A stretch of 52,959 nucleotides of DNA from Pseudomonadota bacterium (GCA_039815145.1 JBCBZW010000027.1:1-52959); one strand, 5' to 3'; shown: positions 24,255-33,848, numbered from the stretch's first letter. The notes: generated by a model not told the origin, from the letters alone. Numbers and translations are program-made.

Positions 24255-27200
24255 ATGAGATGTAAAGACGCGGCAATCTGGACATGGCTCCGCCGCCATC
24301 GCACCGCGGTCCTTGGAGCATTGTCCGCCGGCGCCCTCGTCGCATGTGGCGGAGGTGGCGGTGGAGCCGCGGCCCCCGTCGAGGACGCTCAGCAGCAGTT
24401 GCCCCCGAACAACGAGGCGCCCGTGTTCTCCGGAGTGTTGGCCGTGCAGGCGGAGGAGAACACCGATGTGCTCGTGCCGGTGGAGGTGGCCGACCCCGAT
24501 GGCGATGCGATCACGCTGTCGCTTGCCGGCGGGGACGCCGCGCTCTTCTCCGTGGATGGGCTCGCAGTACGCGCCAACGCCCCCTTCGACTTCGAAGCAC
24601 CCACCGATGGGGACGAGGATAACGTCTATCGCTTCACCGTCACGGCCAGCGACGGCATCGATCCGATCGACCTCGACTTCACCGTGACCGTCACGAATGC
24701 CTCGGACGTCGCCCCAGACTTCGCTGGAACCTTCGATGCCCCCGTCCCCGAGGGCGACATCGCCCTGCTGCCCTTCGACGTGTTCGACGCTGACGGCGAC
24801 GCCGTAGCGCTGACGCTGGAGGGCGCCGACGCAGCGCTGTTCACCCTGGATGCCGAGGCGCTCACCGTCGAGGCGAACCAGGCATTCGACTTCGAGCTCC
24901 CCGTCGACGCTGACCGCGACAACGTGTACGAATTCCAAGTCATCGCGAGCGACGGCCTGGCGGCCACGGAGCAACCGTTCTCGGTCGAGGTGATCAACAT
25001 CTCCGATAACGCCCCGGTGTTTGCTGGGGAATTCGAGCAGACGAGCACCGAGAACACGGCGGTCGACATCCCCATCGAAGTGACCGACGCCGACGGCGAT
25101 GCCCTGACCCTCACCCTCGGGGGCACCGACGCGGCGCTCTTCTCACTGGATCCCGTGACCGCGACGGTCACCGCCAACGCGCCCTTCGACTTCGAGCAAC
25201 CGGCCGACGCCGACGGTGACAACCTCTACGAGTTCTCCGTCACCGCCTTCGACGGCACCATCGCCGTCGAACAGGCCTACCAACTCGGGATCACCAACGT
25301 GGACGAAGGCTCACCCGAGTTCGATGGTGTGTTCGACGAGGTGGCCGCCGAGGGCGAGGTCACGGTGTTCACCATCGAGGCGAATGATCCCGACGGTGAT
25401 GAGCTCACCCTGACGCTTGGGGGCGCTGACGCAGTCGCGGTCATCTTCGACCCTCTCGCCGGTACCGTCACCGCAGGTCCCTTCGATTTCGAGGTGCCGG
25501 CAGACGTCGACGCCGACAACCGCTACATCTTCACCGTGACCGCCGCGAATGACGGCGGGCAGTCCACCACCCAGACCTTCTCACTGCAGGTGCTGAACGT
25601 CTCCGACACCCCGCCGGTGTTCTCGGGCGATTTCGACGTGACCGCCGCGGAGAACGTGGCCGTCGACATCCCGATTGCCGTCAACGATCCGGACGGCGAC
25701 GCGCTCACCGTCGAGCTCGCCGGTGAAGATGCCTCGCTGTTCACGCTGGACACCGACGCCCTCACCGTCAGCGCCGCGGCGCCCTTCGACTTCGAGGATC
25801 CGGCAGGTGCCGGCGGTGACAACGTCTACAACTTCTCCGTCACCGCCTCCGATGGCACCGTCGTCGTCGAACAGGCCTATCAGCTCGAGATCACCAACGT
25901 GGACGAGGGCTCGCCCGAGTTCGTCGGCGTGTTCGACGAGGCGGCCGCTGAGGGCGATGTCACCGTGTTCACCATCGAGGCCAACGACCCCGACGGTGAT
26001 GCGCTCACCTTGACGCTCGGGGGCGCCGACGCAGCGGCGGTCACCTTCGACGCGCTCGCCGGTACCGTCACCGCAGGCCCCTTCGATTTCGAGGCGCCCG
26101 CAGACGTCGACGGCGACAACCTCTATGTCTTCACCCTAACGGCTGAGAATGACGGCGGACAGGCCACCACCCAGGCCTTCTCCCTGCAGGTGCTGAACGT
26201 CTCGGACGAGGCGCCGGAGTTCTCAGGTGACTTCGACGTGATCGCCCAGGAGAACGTGGTCGTCGACATCCCGATTGCCGTCGACGACCCGGATGGTGAC
26301 GTCATTACCCTGGAGCTCGCCGGCGAGGACGCCGCGCTGTTCACGCTGGATGCCAACGGCCTCACCGTCAGCAGCACCGCGCCCTTCGACTTCGAGAATC
26401 CCGCGGACGTTGATGCAGACAACGTGTACACCTTCACCCTCACCGCAAGCGACGGCGTCGCCAGCACGGTGCAACCCGTTTCGCTGACGATCGAGGACAT
26501 CGCTGAATCGGCGCTCGAGACGCTCGGGGCGATCGCCCTGGTGGGTGGTCAGGCGCCGCTGTTCGAATTCTTCTCCAGCGAGATCGTGTCCCTGGCCGAT
26601 CTCAATGCAGATGGCCACGACGAGCTTGTCGTATCCGCGCAGTTCGCCTCCTCGGACCCCGATCTCGCTGAAGCCGGTCGCGTCACGATCCTGAACGGCG
26701 CGTCGTTATCCGCGCTCACGCAACCGGTCACGTCCGCATCGGATCTCCGGTCCGGCGATCGGGTGCTGATCGAAGGCCCGGAGCAGGAGCGCACCTTAGG
26801 TACAGCCCTCGCCACCGTGGCGATGCTCGATGGCGATGAGCTGCCAGAGCTGGTCATCGCCCAGGCCACGCCCGAAGTTGCCGTGATCCCGGGCGTGGCG
26901 TTGCGCGACGCACTCGCAGGCGACGGCACCCTCGACGTCGATGAAGTGGGCGACAGCGGCATGGTGGGCGGCGCCCTGGTGCGCAGCACGAACCGGGACG
27001 ACCGCGGCGACTTTGGACGTGAGCTCACCGCGCTGGGCGACATCGACGGCGACGGCATCAGCGAGCTGTTCATCTGCGCCAAGAGCGCCGAGGTTAACGA
27101 CGAGTTCCGCGTCGGCAGGGGTTTCGTGGTGTTCAGCACTAGCTTGGCCGCGACCATCGCAGCCAACGGGTCGATCGATCTGGCCGCCCGCGATCCCCTG

Positions 27201-28118
27201 CAAACGATCGTGCTGGAGGGCGAGGGCGACGACTTCGGGCTCTGCGACACCGTCGCGAGCGGCGGCGATGTCGATGGCGACGGCCTGGGCGACGTGCTCG
27301 TGGGCGTCTCCCCCGGCTTCGACGATCCTGGCCTCGACCGCGAGGCGTTCCTGATCTTCGGCGCAGCCCTCGCCGCCGAGCGCGCTGCCGATGGTGTGAT
27401 TCGCATTGACGATGCGTTGGTGGCGGACGGTGGGGCGATTCGCTTCGCCCTCACCGAGCCGGACAGTCGCGCAGATGTCGGCGTCGCCCCCCTGGCCGAC
27501 ATCAACGGCGATGGGTTCGATGAGCTGCTCCTGGGCGACCGCCGGGCCCGGGGCGAACAAGGCGAAGCCTACGTAGTGTTCGGCGGTGACACGCTGGGCG
27601 CGGCCAGCGGCGGCGTGGTCAACCTCGAGGAGGTGGGGACGACCGTGGCCGGGGTGGTGATGCGCACGGACAGCACGATCGCCCTGGCCGGGAATCGAGT
27701 GACACCCGTCGGTGACGTCGACGGCGACGGCCGCACCGACATCCTCATCTCCGCCATGCGCGGCGGTGGTCAGTTCGACGATGGACGTGTCTTCCTCGTG
27801 TCCGGTAGCGAGCTGGTGAATGGCGCGCAGATCGACCTGGCGGAGATCGGGGCAGACCCTGAGGAAGTGGCAGTGTTGCCCGCCCGCGGTGTGGAGATCG
27901 CCGATGTGCCTCACAGCTTCTTTTCGGAGCCGCCGATCATTGCGGCGGCCGGTGATGTGGACGGTGACGGACTCGATGACATTGCGATCGGTACCGAGCA
28001 GTTCTTCTTCGGCGAGGTCTACCTCATCAGTGGCCGGTTGCTCGCGCAGACGATGGGGCCTGGGGAGCGCCAGCAGCGCCTGAGCATCGTGCAGTTGCTC
28101 CCTGAGCTCGCGCCCTAG
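24255..28118 (+). CDS. Giant surface lipoprotein: about seven cadherin-like domains followed by FG-GAP repeats
   Basis: 1287 residues from ATG 24255 (GGAG 8 nt upstream). A hydrophobic N terminus ends in a lipobox (A-L-V-A-C-G-G-G). Residues ~50-760 contain about seven ~100-residue cadherin-like domains, with recurring A-P-V-F-S-G-x-F, E-N-T-x-V, D-x-D-G-D-x-L-T-L, D-A-A-L-F-x-L-D, P-F-D-F-E and F-T-V-T-A-S-D-G. Domains 3-6 form two copies of a 200-residue unit offset by exactly 600 bp. Residues ~770-1280 switch to FG-GAP units (G-D-V-D-G-D-G-x-D-D-I-x-I-G). Calcium-dependent adhesion is inferred from both domain types. The combination is a fusion of two adhesin families seen separately nearby. 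Confidence 0.88.
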   Translation: MRCKDAAIWTWLRRHRTAVLGALSAGALVACGGGGGGAAAPVEDAQQQLPPNNEAPVFSGVLAVQAEENTDVLVPVEVADPDGDAITLSLAGGDAALFSVDGLAVRANAPFDFEAPTDGDEDNVYRFTVTASDGIDPIDLDFTVTVTNASDVAPDFAGTFDAPVPEGDIALLPFDVFDADGDAVALTLEGADAALFTLDAEALTVEANQAFDFELPVDADRDNVYEFQVIASDGLAATEQPFSVEVINISDNAPVFAGEFEQTSTENTAVDIPIEVTDADGDALTLTLGGTDAALFSLDPVTATVTANAPFDFEQPADADGDNLYEFSVTAFDGTIAVEQAYQLGITNVDEGSPEFDGVFDEVAAEGEVTVFTIEANDPDGDELTLTLGGADAVAVIFDPLAGTVTAGPFDFEVPADVDADNRYIFTVTAANDGGQSTTQTFSLQVLNVSDTPPVFSGDFDVTAAENVAVDIPIAVNDPDGDALTVELAGEDASLFTLDTDALTVSAAAPFDFEDPAGAGGDNVYNFSVTASDGTVVVEQAYQLEITNVDEGSPEFVGVFDEAAAEGDVTVFTIEANDPDGDALTLTLGGADAAAVTFDALAGTVTAGPFDFEAPADVDGDNLYVFTLTAENDGGQATTQAFSLQVLNVSDEAPEFSGDFDVIAQENVVVDIPIAVDDPDGDVITLELAGEDAALFTLDANGLTVSSTAPFDFENPADVDADNVYTFTLTASDGVASTVQPVSLTIEDIAESALETLGAIALVGGQAPLFEFFSSEIVSLADLNADGHDELVVSAQFASSDPDLAEAGRVTILNGASLSALTQPVTSASDLRSGDRVLIEGPEQERTLGTALATVAMLDGDELPELVIAQATPEVAVIPGVALRDALAGDGTLDVDEVGDSGMVGGALVRSTNRDDRGDFGRELTALGDIDGDGISELFICAKSAEVNDEFRVGRGFVVFSTSLAATIAANGSIDLAARDPLQTIVLEGEGDDFGLCDTVASGGDVDGDGLGDVLVGVSPGFDDPGLDREAFLIFGAALAAERAADGVIRIDDALVADGGAIRFALTEPDSRADVGVAPLADINGDGFDELLLGDRRARGEQGEAYVVFGGDTLGAASGGVVNLEEVGTTVAGVVMRTDSTIALAGNRVTPVGDVDGDGRTDILISAMRGGGQFDDGRVFLVSGSELVNGAQIDLAEIGADPEEVAVLPARGVEIADVPHSFFSEPPIIAAAGDVDGDGLDDIAIGTEQFFFGEVYLISGRLLAQTMGPGERQQRLSIVQLLPELAP
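25020..26219 (+). repeat. Two tandem 600-bp copies inside the cadherin gene
   Basis: Matching segments repeat at exactly 600-bp offset. For example, TCGAACAGGCCTA occurs at about 25267 and 25867, and GACATCCCGATTGCCGTC at about 25665 and 26265. Each copy encodes two cadherin-like domains. The copies differ by scattered, mostly synonymous changes. The boundaries given are approximate. Confidence 0.75.
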
Positions 28119-28197
28119 GAAACCTCTCCCGCCCGCCATCCCCGCGTTGCGCAACGCTAGCCGTACCTCGGGAATAGACACTCGATGAGGAATGAAC

Positions 28198-29508
28198 ATG
28201 ACCTACGATCAGACGAACGAGACCCACGAGACCCAGAGCACCTACGACGACCACTTGAGGGTTGTTCAGAGCGAGGCCAGGCATCAGGCTGATCACGACT
28301 TGGCGGGGCCGCAGCTCTTCGCAAACGCCATTGAGCAAGCCCGGCAAACCATGCTGCTCGCCCCGTGGCTGCAGTACAGTGACAGACCAGACTTGGAGCA
28401 AGCTCACGCTGACCTTCAGCTCAAGCATCACATTGCAGCAGCACTGGACCAGGGCTTTGCGTTGAACGACGCCAGGCACCCCGAGTTTCGGCGGCTTGAA
28501 AGACACAACCAGTTTGGTTTGGTCAATCCAGACAATCTCTATTTTCTCGCGACCATAGAAACGCCCGGGACTTACATTATTCACGGCAAGCGAGGCAACG
28601 CTGCCGACTTGCAGATTCAGGTGGGCGCAGGCGAGCCTGGCTTCAACGAAAACCTGACCAGCCCGCTGCCCGTAAGCGAGCTTGATCTGGCCATGCTGAG
28701 AACCAAGTGCAATGGCGAGTTCAAGATCATCATTAGCGAGGCGCCTCCAGAGAAGCTGGCTGAGGGTGAAAACTGGTTGAGCAACACCAAGCGTGTCCTG
28801 CGTGCGAACAGTATCTTGATCAGAGAGAGCCTGATGGACTGGAGCACGGAAACGGGGAGCACGTGGCGTATCGAGCGATGCGACACCGTCGGCCAAAGCA
28901 AGCCACTCCCTAGCCCCGAGAGCGTCGATCAGCAATATGAACGCGCTGCCCAATATCTCACTGGACTGACTAGAGGTTGGGTCAAGTTTGTTGAGCTTCT
29001 GCGTACCAACCTACCTGCGAATGTCATGAGTCCGCCCCGGCAAACCGAACAGGGTCTCCCCGGTCAATTCAATGCCGCGGGTCACTTCCAACTCACCAGC
29101 ACGAACGCTTTCGTCATTACCGTTCCAGAATCTGATGCGCGCTATCAGGGAATTCAGCTGGGCGACCTTTGGTTCAGCGCCCTGGACTACCGATATCACC
29201 AAAACAGCCTCACCACGAAACAGGCGCATCGAAGCGAAGACGGCAACTATCGCTTCGTTATCAGCCGGCGAGACCCCGGCGTCGAAAACTGGCTTGATCC
29301 AGCAGGCGCCTCTACGGTGTTCTCATTCATGCGTTGGCAAGGTGTGTCGTGCACCACGCAGAGGGTGGGCGCACCGTTGACCGAAGAGGTGCGGTTTAGA
29401 GATCTACAGGACGTCCTGAAGAACGAGCCTGTGTTCACGCCAGACCAACGCGCGAGACAGCTGCAAGAACGTCATCGCACCGCGCTCACCATGCCAAGAG
29501 GCTTCTAG
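28198..29508 (+). CDS. DUF1214-like protein
   Basis: 436 residues. The ATG at 28198 is preferred over one 6 bp earlier because GAGG then sits 7 nt upstream. No signal peptide. The C-terminal third carries the DUF1214-type pattern: an L-T-S-T-N-A-F-V-I-T-V-P-E-S-D-A-R-Y segment, Q-L-G-D-L-W-F-S-A-L-D-Y-R, H-R-S-E-D-G-N-Y-R-F-V-I-S-R-R-D-P-G-V-x-N-W-L-D. The N-terminal half is helical and unrecognised. The family has no settled function. Codon use is less GC-rich than in the neighbouring surface genes, which may indicate separate origin. Its last 4 bp overlap the end of the converging VapC-like gene. Confidence 0.75.
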   Translation: MTYDQTNETHETQSTYDDHLRVVQSEARHQADHDLAGPQLFANAIEQARQTMLLAPWLQYSDRPDLEQAHADLQLKHHIAAALDQGFALNDARHPEFRRLERHNQFGLVNPDNLYFLATIETPGTYIIHGKRGNAADLQIQVGAGEPGFNENLTSPLPVSELDLAMLRTKCNGEFKIIISEAPPEKLAEGENWLSNTKRVLRANSILIRESLMDWSTETGSTWRIERCDTVGQSKPLPSPESVDQQYERAAQYLTGLTRGWVKFVELLRTNLPANVMSPPRQTEQGLPGQFNAAGHFQLTSTNAFVITVPESDARYQGIQLGDLWFSALDYRYHQNSLTTKQAHRSEDGNYRFVISRRDPGVENWLDPAGASTVFSFMRWQGVSCTTQRVGAPLTEEVRFRDLQDVLKNEPVFTPDQRARQLQERHRTALTMPRGF

Positions 29509-29894
29509 GGAGTCAGGAACTCGCATAGCGTCTGCTGGGTGGCGAGCCTGCGGTCGAGCGTTGCCAAGGGCGCGCTCAGGCGCTCGGCGATCGCCACATA
29601 GCAGGCATCGTAGGCAGTGACGTTATCACGTAGCTCCCAGATACGCTCTAGCAAAGGGTGCAGTGGGGCGAGCTTCACGGGCAACTCAATCAACGCGGCC
29701 TGTGCATCATCGGCTTGTTCTGAGGAAACACTGCCGGAGCGCGCGAGGCGCCGCAAGACGTTGCTGACCTCCACCACGAGCAACTCTGGTGCGACAAGTT
29801 CGCCCTGCGCGAGTATGGCCTCGGCCCAGGTGCCTTGGCCGCCGTTGTCGACGAGCGCAGCAACCACCACGCTGGCATCAATGACCAGCGTCAC
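29505..29894 (-). CDS. vapC: VapC/FitB-type PIN-domain toxin
   Basis: 129 residues, typical VapC length. All PIN acidic positions are present: Asp6 in V-I-D-A-S, Glu in L-L-V-V-E-V-S-N-V-L, Asp in A-Y-D-A-C-Y-V-A-I-A, and Asp in A-T-L-D-R-R-L. VapC toxins are Mg2+-dependent RNases acting on tRNA or rRNA. The GTG start overlaps the antitoxin's TGA (GTGA), the standard coupling of these pairs. Autoregulation with the antitoxin through the upstream palindrome is likely. Confidence 0.9.
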   Translation of the reverse strand: MTLVIDASVVVAALVDNGGQGTWAEAILAQGELVAPELLVVEVSNVLRRLARSGSVSSEQADDAQAALIELPVKLAPLHPLLERIWELRDNVTAYDACYVAIAERLSAPLATLDRRLATQQTLCEFLTP

Positions 29895-30127
29895 TTGCGG
29901 TCGGCATCTCGTGCAGCGAGTACCTGCTCAGTCGACACTCGGCTGTTGTATCGGGCTTTGCGTTCGCGAACCGCATCGATCCAGCGATCTACTGAGGGGC
30001 TATGTGCCAAGCGCTCAAGCTCTTCCAGCAGGTATTCCTGCATGGATTTGCCCGCTTGCCGAGCCTTCTCGGCAAGACCGTCCCGGACCTCTTCAGGCAC
30101 GTGTCGGATGGTGACGTTTACACTCAT
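29891..30127 (-). CDS. FitA/VapB-like ribbon-helix-helix antitoxin
   Basis: 78 residues from ATG 30127. The N-terminal V-N-V-T-I-R-H-V-P-E-E-V strand is followed by a helix with A-x-x-A-G-K-S-M-Q-E-Y-L-L. This is the FitA-like ribbon-helix-helix fold that dimerises and binds operator DNA. The C-terminal Arg/Lys-rich half would wrap the PIN toxin. A five-residue upstream extension (ATG at 30142) lies within the operator palindrome and is less likely. It is transcribed as the first gene of the pair. Confidence 0.88.
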   Translation of the reverse strand: MSVNVTIRHVPEEVRDGLAEKARQAGKSMQEYLLEELERLAHSPSVDRWIDAVRERKARYNSRVSTEQVLAARDADRK

Positions 30128-30146
30128 GCATGCACTTTGCATGCAT
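30126..30146. promoter_or_regulatory. Operator palindrome over the antitoxin start codon
   Basis: ATGCATGCA and TGCATGCAT are perfect 9-bp inverted arms around CTT, and each arm itself contains the palindrome TGCATGCA. The element covers the antitoxin ATG, where bound antitoxin/toxin complex would block transcription and initiation. Confidence 0.75.
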
Positions 30147-30381
30147 TCAGCGGAAATGTCAACGGATGCACCGCACCTAGAAGCCTTGTCAGGCTCTCTA
30201 ACGACTCACTCCAGGCCTGCGCCGGTGCGACGCGCTCCCTCGAGGGCCAGCAAGGCAATGGGCACACACCCACCTGTGTAGCTTGATCCTCCCTGGCGGT
30301 ACGATACCTCCCACCACACCCCCAGCCAGCTCGCCACTCAAACAAAGGCACTCCGACTATCCGCCGTCCACAACACGATCC

Positions 30382-33300
30382 ATGATCGACCCCAAGCTCC
30401 TAGACCCCGCCTGGTTGGCCGACGAGACCAGCGCCACCTCATTCGCCAGGGGCAGTCGCTACGCGCGCGATGGGCGCGCACGGGTAACCGGTACCCTCGT
30501 CGACTCCACTAAGGTGCTCCTCGCCGGCTCCTGCATCGGCAGCGCCGAAGCGCCCTACCGGCAGGAAGTCGAGATCTCCACCGATGGCTACGGGGTTCCC
30601 GTGCTGGACGGCGACTGCAGTTGCCCTGTCGGATTCAACTGTAAGCATGTGGTGGCCTTGGTGCTCACCTGGCTCGAACAACAGACGGATGCGTCTGCGT
30701 CCACCGATCGCGTAAGCGCCTGGTTGGATGAGCTGCGAGACAGCGACACGACAGCCGACGAGGCGCGCTCGGGCGCGACACCAGAGTCCCTGCTGTACCT
30801 GCTCAAGCTTGGGCAATACCCAGACGGGGAGGCGGCGATCGAGCTAGCCGTTTCCCGCCAGCGCAAGGATGGCGCCTGGACCAAGGGCCGTGTGGTCAGC
30901 CTGGCCAGCGTCGAGCGCATGCACTACCGCGGCTCGTACGTGCGCCCCATCGACCGCGAGATCCTGGATCTGATGCTGGTGGGCGGGCGCGACCACTGGA
31001 CACAACGCACCCGCTTAGGCGGCATCACCGGCCACCTCGCGCTTCAGAAAATGGCGTCCACCGGCCGTCTTTACGTCGCTGAAGATCGGCTCGGCCCCCT
31101 GACGCGCGGCCCCGACCGCGAACTCACCGTGTCTTGGGCGCCCTGCGAGGGTGGCTATAAGCCCACGCTGGACGTGGCGGCCAGCATACGCGTGCTATTG
31201 GATCTACCCACCCCCGCCTACATCGACGAGACCACGTTGACCGTCGGCGACTTTGTCCTAGCTGAACACTTGACCAGCGATCAGCTCCAATGGCTACTGC
31301 GTGCGCCGGTGGTGGCAGCTGATCGCGTGGACGAGGTAAGCCGCCACCTTGCCCGTAGCGCCCCCGGCCTGCCAACCCCCGTGGCCGTACCGGTGGTCGA
31401 CCTGCGCGCCCCGCCGCAGCCTTGCCTGATCGTGGACGTGGACCCGAGCACGCCCCTTAGAGGCGAGGCGCGCCTGTGCTTTCGCTACGGCCACGCGGGC
31501 GAGGTACAACTGGCGCCGACAGACGCACGCCAAACTCTGGTGATCGAGACGGACGGCGGACTGCTTCACGTGCACCGCGACGCATCTGCGGAACGCCAGG
31601 CTGCGCCGCGCCTCGCCGCCTCCGGCCTGGTGGAGATCAGCGAGGAGCTGTTCGTGCTCTTGGATGATGAGCCCGGCATCAGCCTGCGCCACGAGTGGCT
31701 CGACTGGTGGCACCGCGAAGCACCGAAGCTGCGCGACGAGGGCTGGGCGGTGGAGTATCGCGGGAAATCGGACTTCGGCGTGCGCCAGGCGAGCGCCCTC
31801 GCCGGCGCCATCGACGAGGGGGCCGGGGACTGGTTCAGCCTGCGCTTTGATCTGCAGGTGAACGGTCAAGATCTGCCCATGCTGCCGCTGGTCGCTGAGC
31901 TGCTCGAGCAATACCGCCCCGGGCAACTCCCCGACACGCTGTACCTGGAGGTGGAGCCCGGAGAGTTCGTGCGCGTTGACGCAGCGCTCATCGCGCCGGT
32001 GCTCGAGACCATCCTGGAGTTGCACAACAACGACGACAAGGAAGAACTCACCCTAGCCAAGGCCGACGCAGCGCGCCTGCTCGATCTTGGCGACCTCCCT
32101 ATCCGCGGCGGCACCAGCCTGCGCCGCTTGGCCAACAAGCTTGCAGACTGGTCAGGCCTACGAACGGTGAAGCTCCCCTCCACCTTCAAGGGCACCCTAC
32201 GAACCTACCAGCAGCACGGCGTGGATTGGCTGCAGTTCCTGCGCGAGTACGGCTTCAACGGCATCCTCGGCGACGACATGGGCCTCGGCAAGACCATCCA
32301 GACCCTCGCCCACCTGGCCGTCGAACGGCGGGCCGGCCGAATGGATATCCCGAGCCTCATCGTCGCGCCCACCAGCTTGATGAGCAACTGGCGCCGCGAA
32401 GCCGCGCAGTTCACACCGAAGCTGAAGGTACTCGTCCTCCACGGGCCACAGCGGGAAACCTGGTTCTCGCAGCTCGCGCAGTTCGATGTGGTGCTCACCA
32501 CCTACCCGCTGCTGCCGCGCGACCGCGATACCCTGCTCGGCCAACCCTGGCATTACGTGATCCTCGACGAAGCCCAACACGTCAAGAACCCCAAGGCTCA
32601 GGCCGCACAGGTCATCCGCGGTCTCGACTGCCGCCACCGCCTGTGCCTCACGGGCACGCCGCTGGAAAACCATCTACGCGAGCTATGGACGCAGTTCGAC
32701 TTCCTGATGCCTGGCTTCCTGGGCGACGCCGCGCACTTCGCCAACCACTACGCCACCCCCATCGAGAAGCACGGCAAGCGCGAGCGGCTGGAGGCCCTCA
32801 CGCGCCGCGTACGGCCCTTCCTGCTTCGCCGTACCAAGGAGCGGGTGGCCAGCGAGTTGCCAGCAAAAAGCGAGTTCCTTCGCGCAGCGTCGTTCGGCAC
32901 ACACCAGGCGAAGCTCTACGAGAGTATTCGCCTCACCATGGAATCACGGGTGCGCAAGGCCATCACCGCCCGCGGCTTGGCCCGTAGCCACATCGTGATG
33001 CTCGACGCGCTGTTGAAGCTGCGCCAGGTGTGTTGCGACCCCCGACTCCTCCCCGCGAACACACCAGGCGCGGAGCGCGCAGGTTCAGCTAAGTTCGAGC
33101 TGCTGTTCGAGATCCTGCCGGAACTGCTGGAAGACGGTCGGCGCGTGCTGCTCTTCTCTCAGTTTACTTCTATGTTAGGCCTTATCGAGGAAGAGCTTCT
33201 CAAGCGAGACATCGGCTACAGCAAACTCACGGGCCAGACCCGACGCCGCGACGAGGCCATCGACAGCTTCCGCGAAGGTGAGGTGGACCTGTTTCTGATC

Positions 33301-33600
33301 TCTCTCAAGGCCGGCGGCGTGGGCCTGAATCTGGTCGAGGCGGACACGGTGATCCACTACGATCCGTGGTGGAACCCCGCCGCCGAGCGCCAGGCGACGG
33401 ATCGCGCCCACCGTATCGGCCAACACCGGCCGGTCTTCGTCTACAAGCTCGTCACGGAGGGCACGGTGGAGGAGAAAATCATCGCGTTGCAAGCGCGCAA
33501 GCAGGCGCTGGCCGATGCCACCTACGGCCAGGGGGTGGCGCAGGACGAACCGCCCATCGACGAGGAAATGATCCGCGAATTGTTCCGCGCTGACGCCTAG
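30382..33600 (+). CDS. SWIM-domain SNF2-family helicase/ATPase
   Basis: 1072 residues from ATG 30382. Near residue 75-90 is a SWIM zinc finger (C-S-C-P-V-G-F-N-C-K-H). A ~500-residue middle region follows, with no clear motif. The SNF2 core begins near 610: Y-Q-Q-H-G-V-D-W-L, Walker A G-D-D-M-G-L-G-K-T, DEAQ box (L-D-E-A-Q-H), then helicase_C motifs G-G-V-G-L-N-L and Q-A-T-D-R-A-H-R-I-G-Q. It is a dsDNA-translocating ATPase acting on protein-DNA complexes. Single SWIM-SNF2 genes are common in bacteria and here it stands alone. A link to RNA polymerase recycling or DNA repair is possible but not shown. Confidence 0.92.
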   Translation: MIDPKLLDPAWLADETSATSFARGSRYARDGRARVTGTLVDSTKVLLAGSCIGSAEAPYRQEVEISTDGYGVPVLDGDCSCPVGFNCKHVVALVLTWLEQQTDASASTDRVSAWLDELRDSDTTADEARSGATPESLLYLLKLGQYPDGEAAIELAVSRQRKDGAWTKGRVVSLASVERMHYRGSYVRPIDREILDLMLVGGRDHWTQRTRLGGITGHLALQKMASTGRLYVAEDRLGPLTRGPDRELTVSWAPCEGGYKPTLDVAASIRVLLDLPTPAYIDETTLTVGDFVLAEHLTSDQLQWLLRAPVVAADRVDEVSRHLARSAPGLPTPVAVPVVDLRAPPQPCLIVDVDPSTPLRGEARLCFRYGHAGEVQLAPTDARQTLVIETDGGLLHVHRDASAERQAAPRLAASGLVEISEELFVLLDDEPGISLRHEWLDWWHREAPKLRDEGWAVEYRGKSDFGVRQASALAGAIDEGAGDWFSLRFDLQVNGQDLPMLPLVAELLEQYRPGQLPDTLYLEVEPGEFVRVDAALIAPVLETILELHNNDDKEELTLAKADAARLLDLGDLPIRGGTSLRRLANKLADWSGLRTVKLPSTFKGTLRTYQQHGVDWLQFLREYGFNGILGDDMGLGKTIQTLAHLAVERRAGRMDIPSLIVAPTSLMSNWRREAAQFTPKLKVLVLHGPQRETWFSQLAQFDVVLTTYPLLPRDRDTLLGQPWHYVILDEAQHVKNPKAQAAQVIRGLDCRHRLCLTGTPLENHLRELWTQFDFLMPGFLGDAAHFANHYATPIEKHGKRERLEALTRRVRPFLLRRTKERVASELPAKSEFLRAASFGTHQAKLYESIRLTMESRVRKAITARGLARSHIVMLDALLKLRQVCCDPRLLPANTPGAERAGSAKFELLFEILPELLEDGRRVLLFSQFTSMLGLIEEELLKRDIGYSKLTGQTRRRDEAIDSFREGEVDLFLISLKAGGVGLNLVEADTVIHYDPWWNPAAERQATDRAHRIGQHRPVFVYKLVTEGTVEEKIIALQARKQALADATYGQGVAQDEPPIDEEMIRELFRADA

Positions 33601-33605
33601 CGAGC

Positions 33606-33848
33606 CTAGCGCACATTTCCCCGCACCGTGATCGAAACATCGTCCGAGTCCCCAAACCCTAGACCGAGCTGGGTCGACAGGCCTACGTCGGGAAGATCCA
33701 GCGCAACCACCTCGCCGGTCGTGTCGTTGCGGCACACGGCCGTGCGGGTGTCGATGACGAACAGGCGCCACTGCATCAAGGGTACGGGCGGTGGCATCCC
33801 GTCGATAGGGCCTCCGACGTCGCCCTGAATCGCCCCCTCACGGACCAA
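33606..33848 (-). CDS. Short hypothetical protein or gene remnant, converging on the helicase gene
   Basis: 80 residues if a TTG at 33848 is used; internal ATGs at 33797 and 33776 are alternatives. The C-terminal part (I-D-T-R-T-A-V-C-R-N-D-T-T-G, then strand-rich V-A-L-D-L-P-D-V-G) looks like the end of a secreted beta protein. No good ribosome site or signal peptide precedes it and a stop lies three codons upstream. It may be the surviving 3' end of a larger gene. Confidence 0.3.
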   Translation of the reverse strand: MVREGAIQGDVGGPIDGMPPPVPLMQWRLFVIDTRTAVCRNDTTGEVVALDLPDVGLSTQLGLGFGDSDDVSITVRGNVR

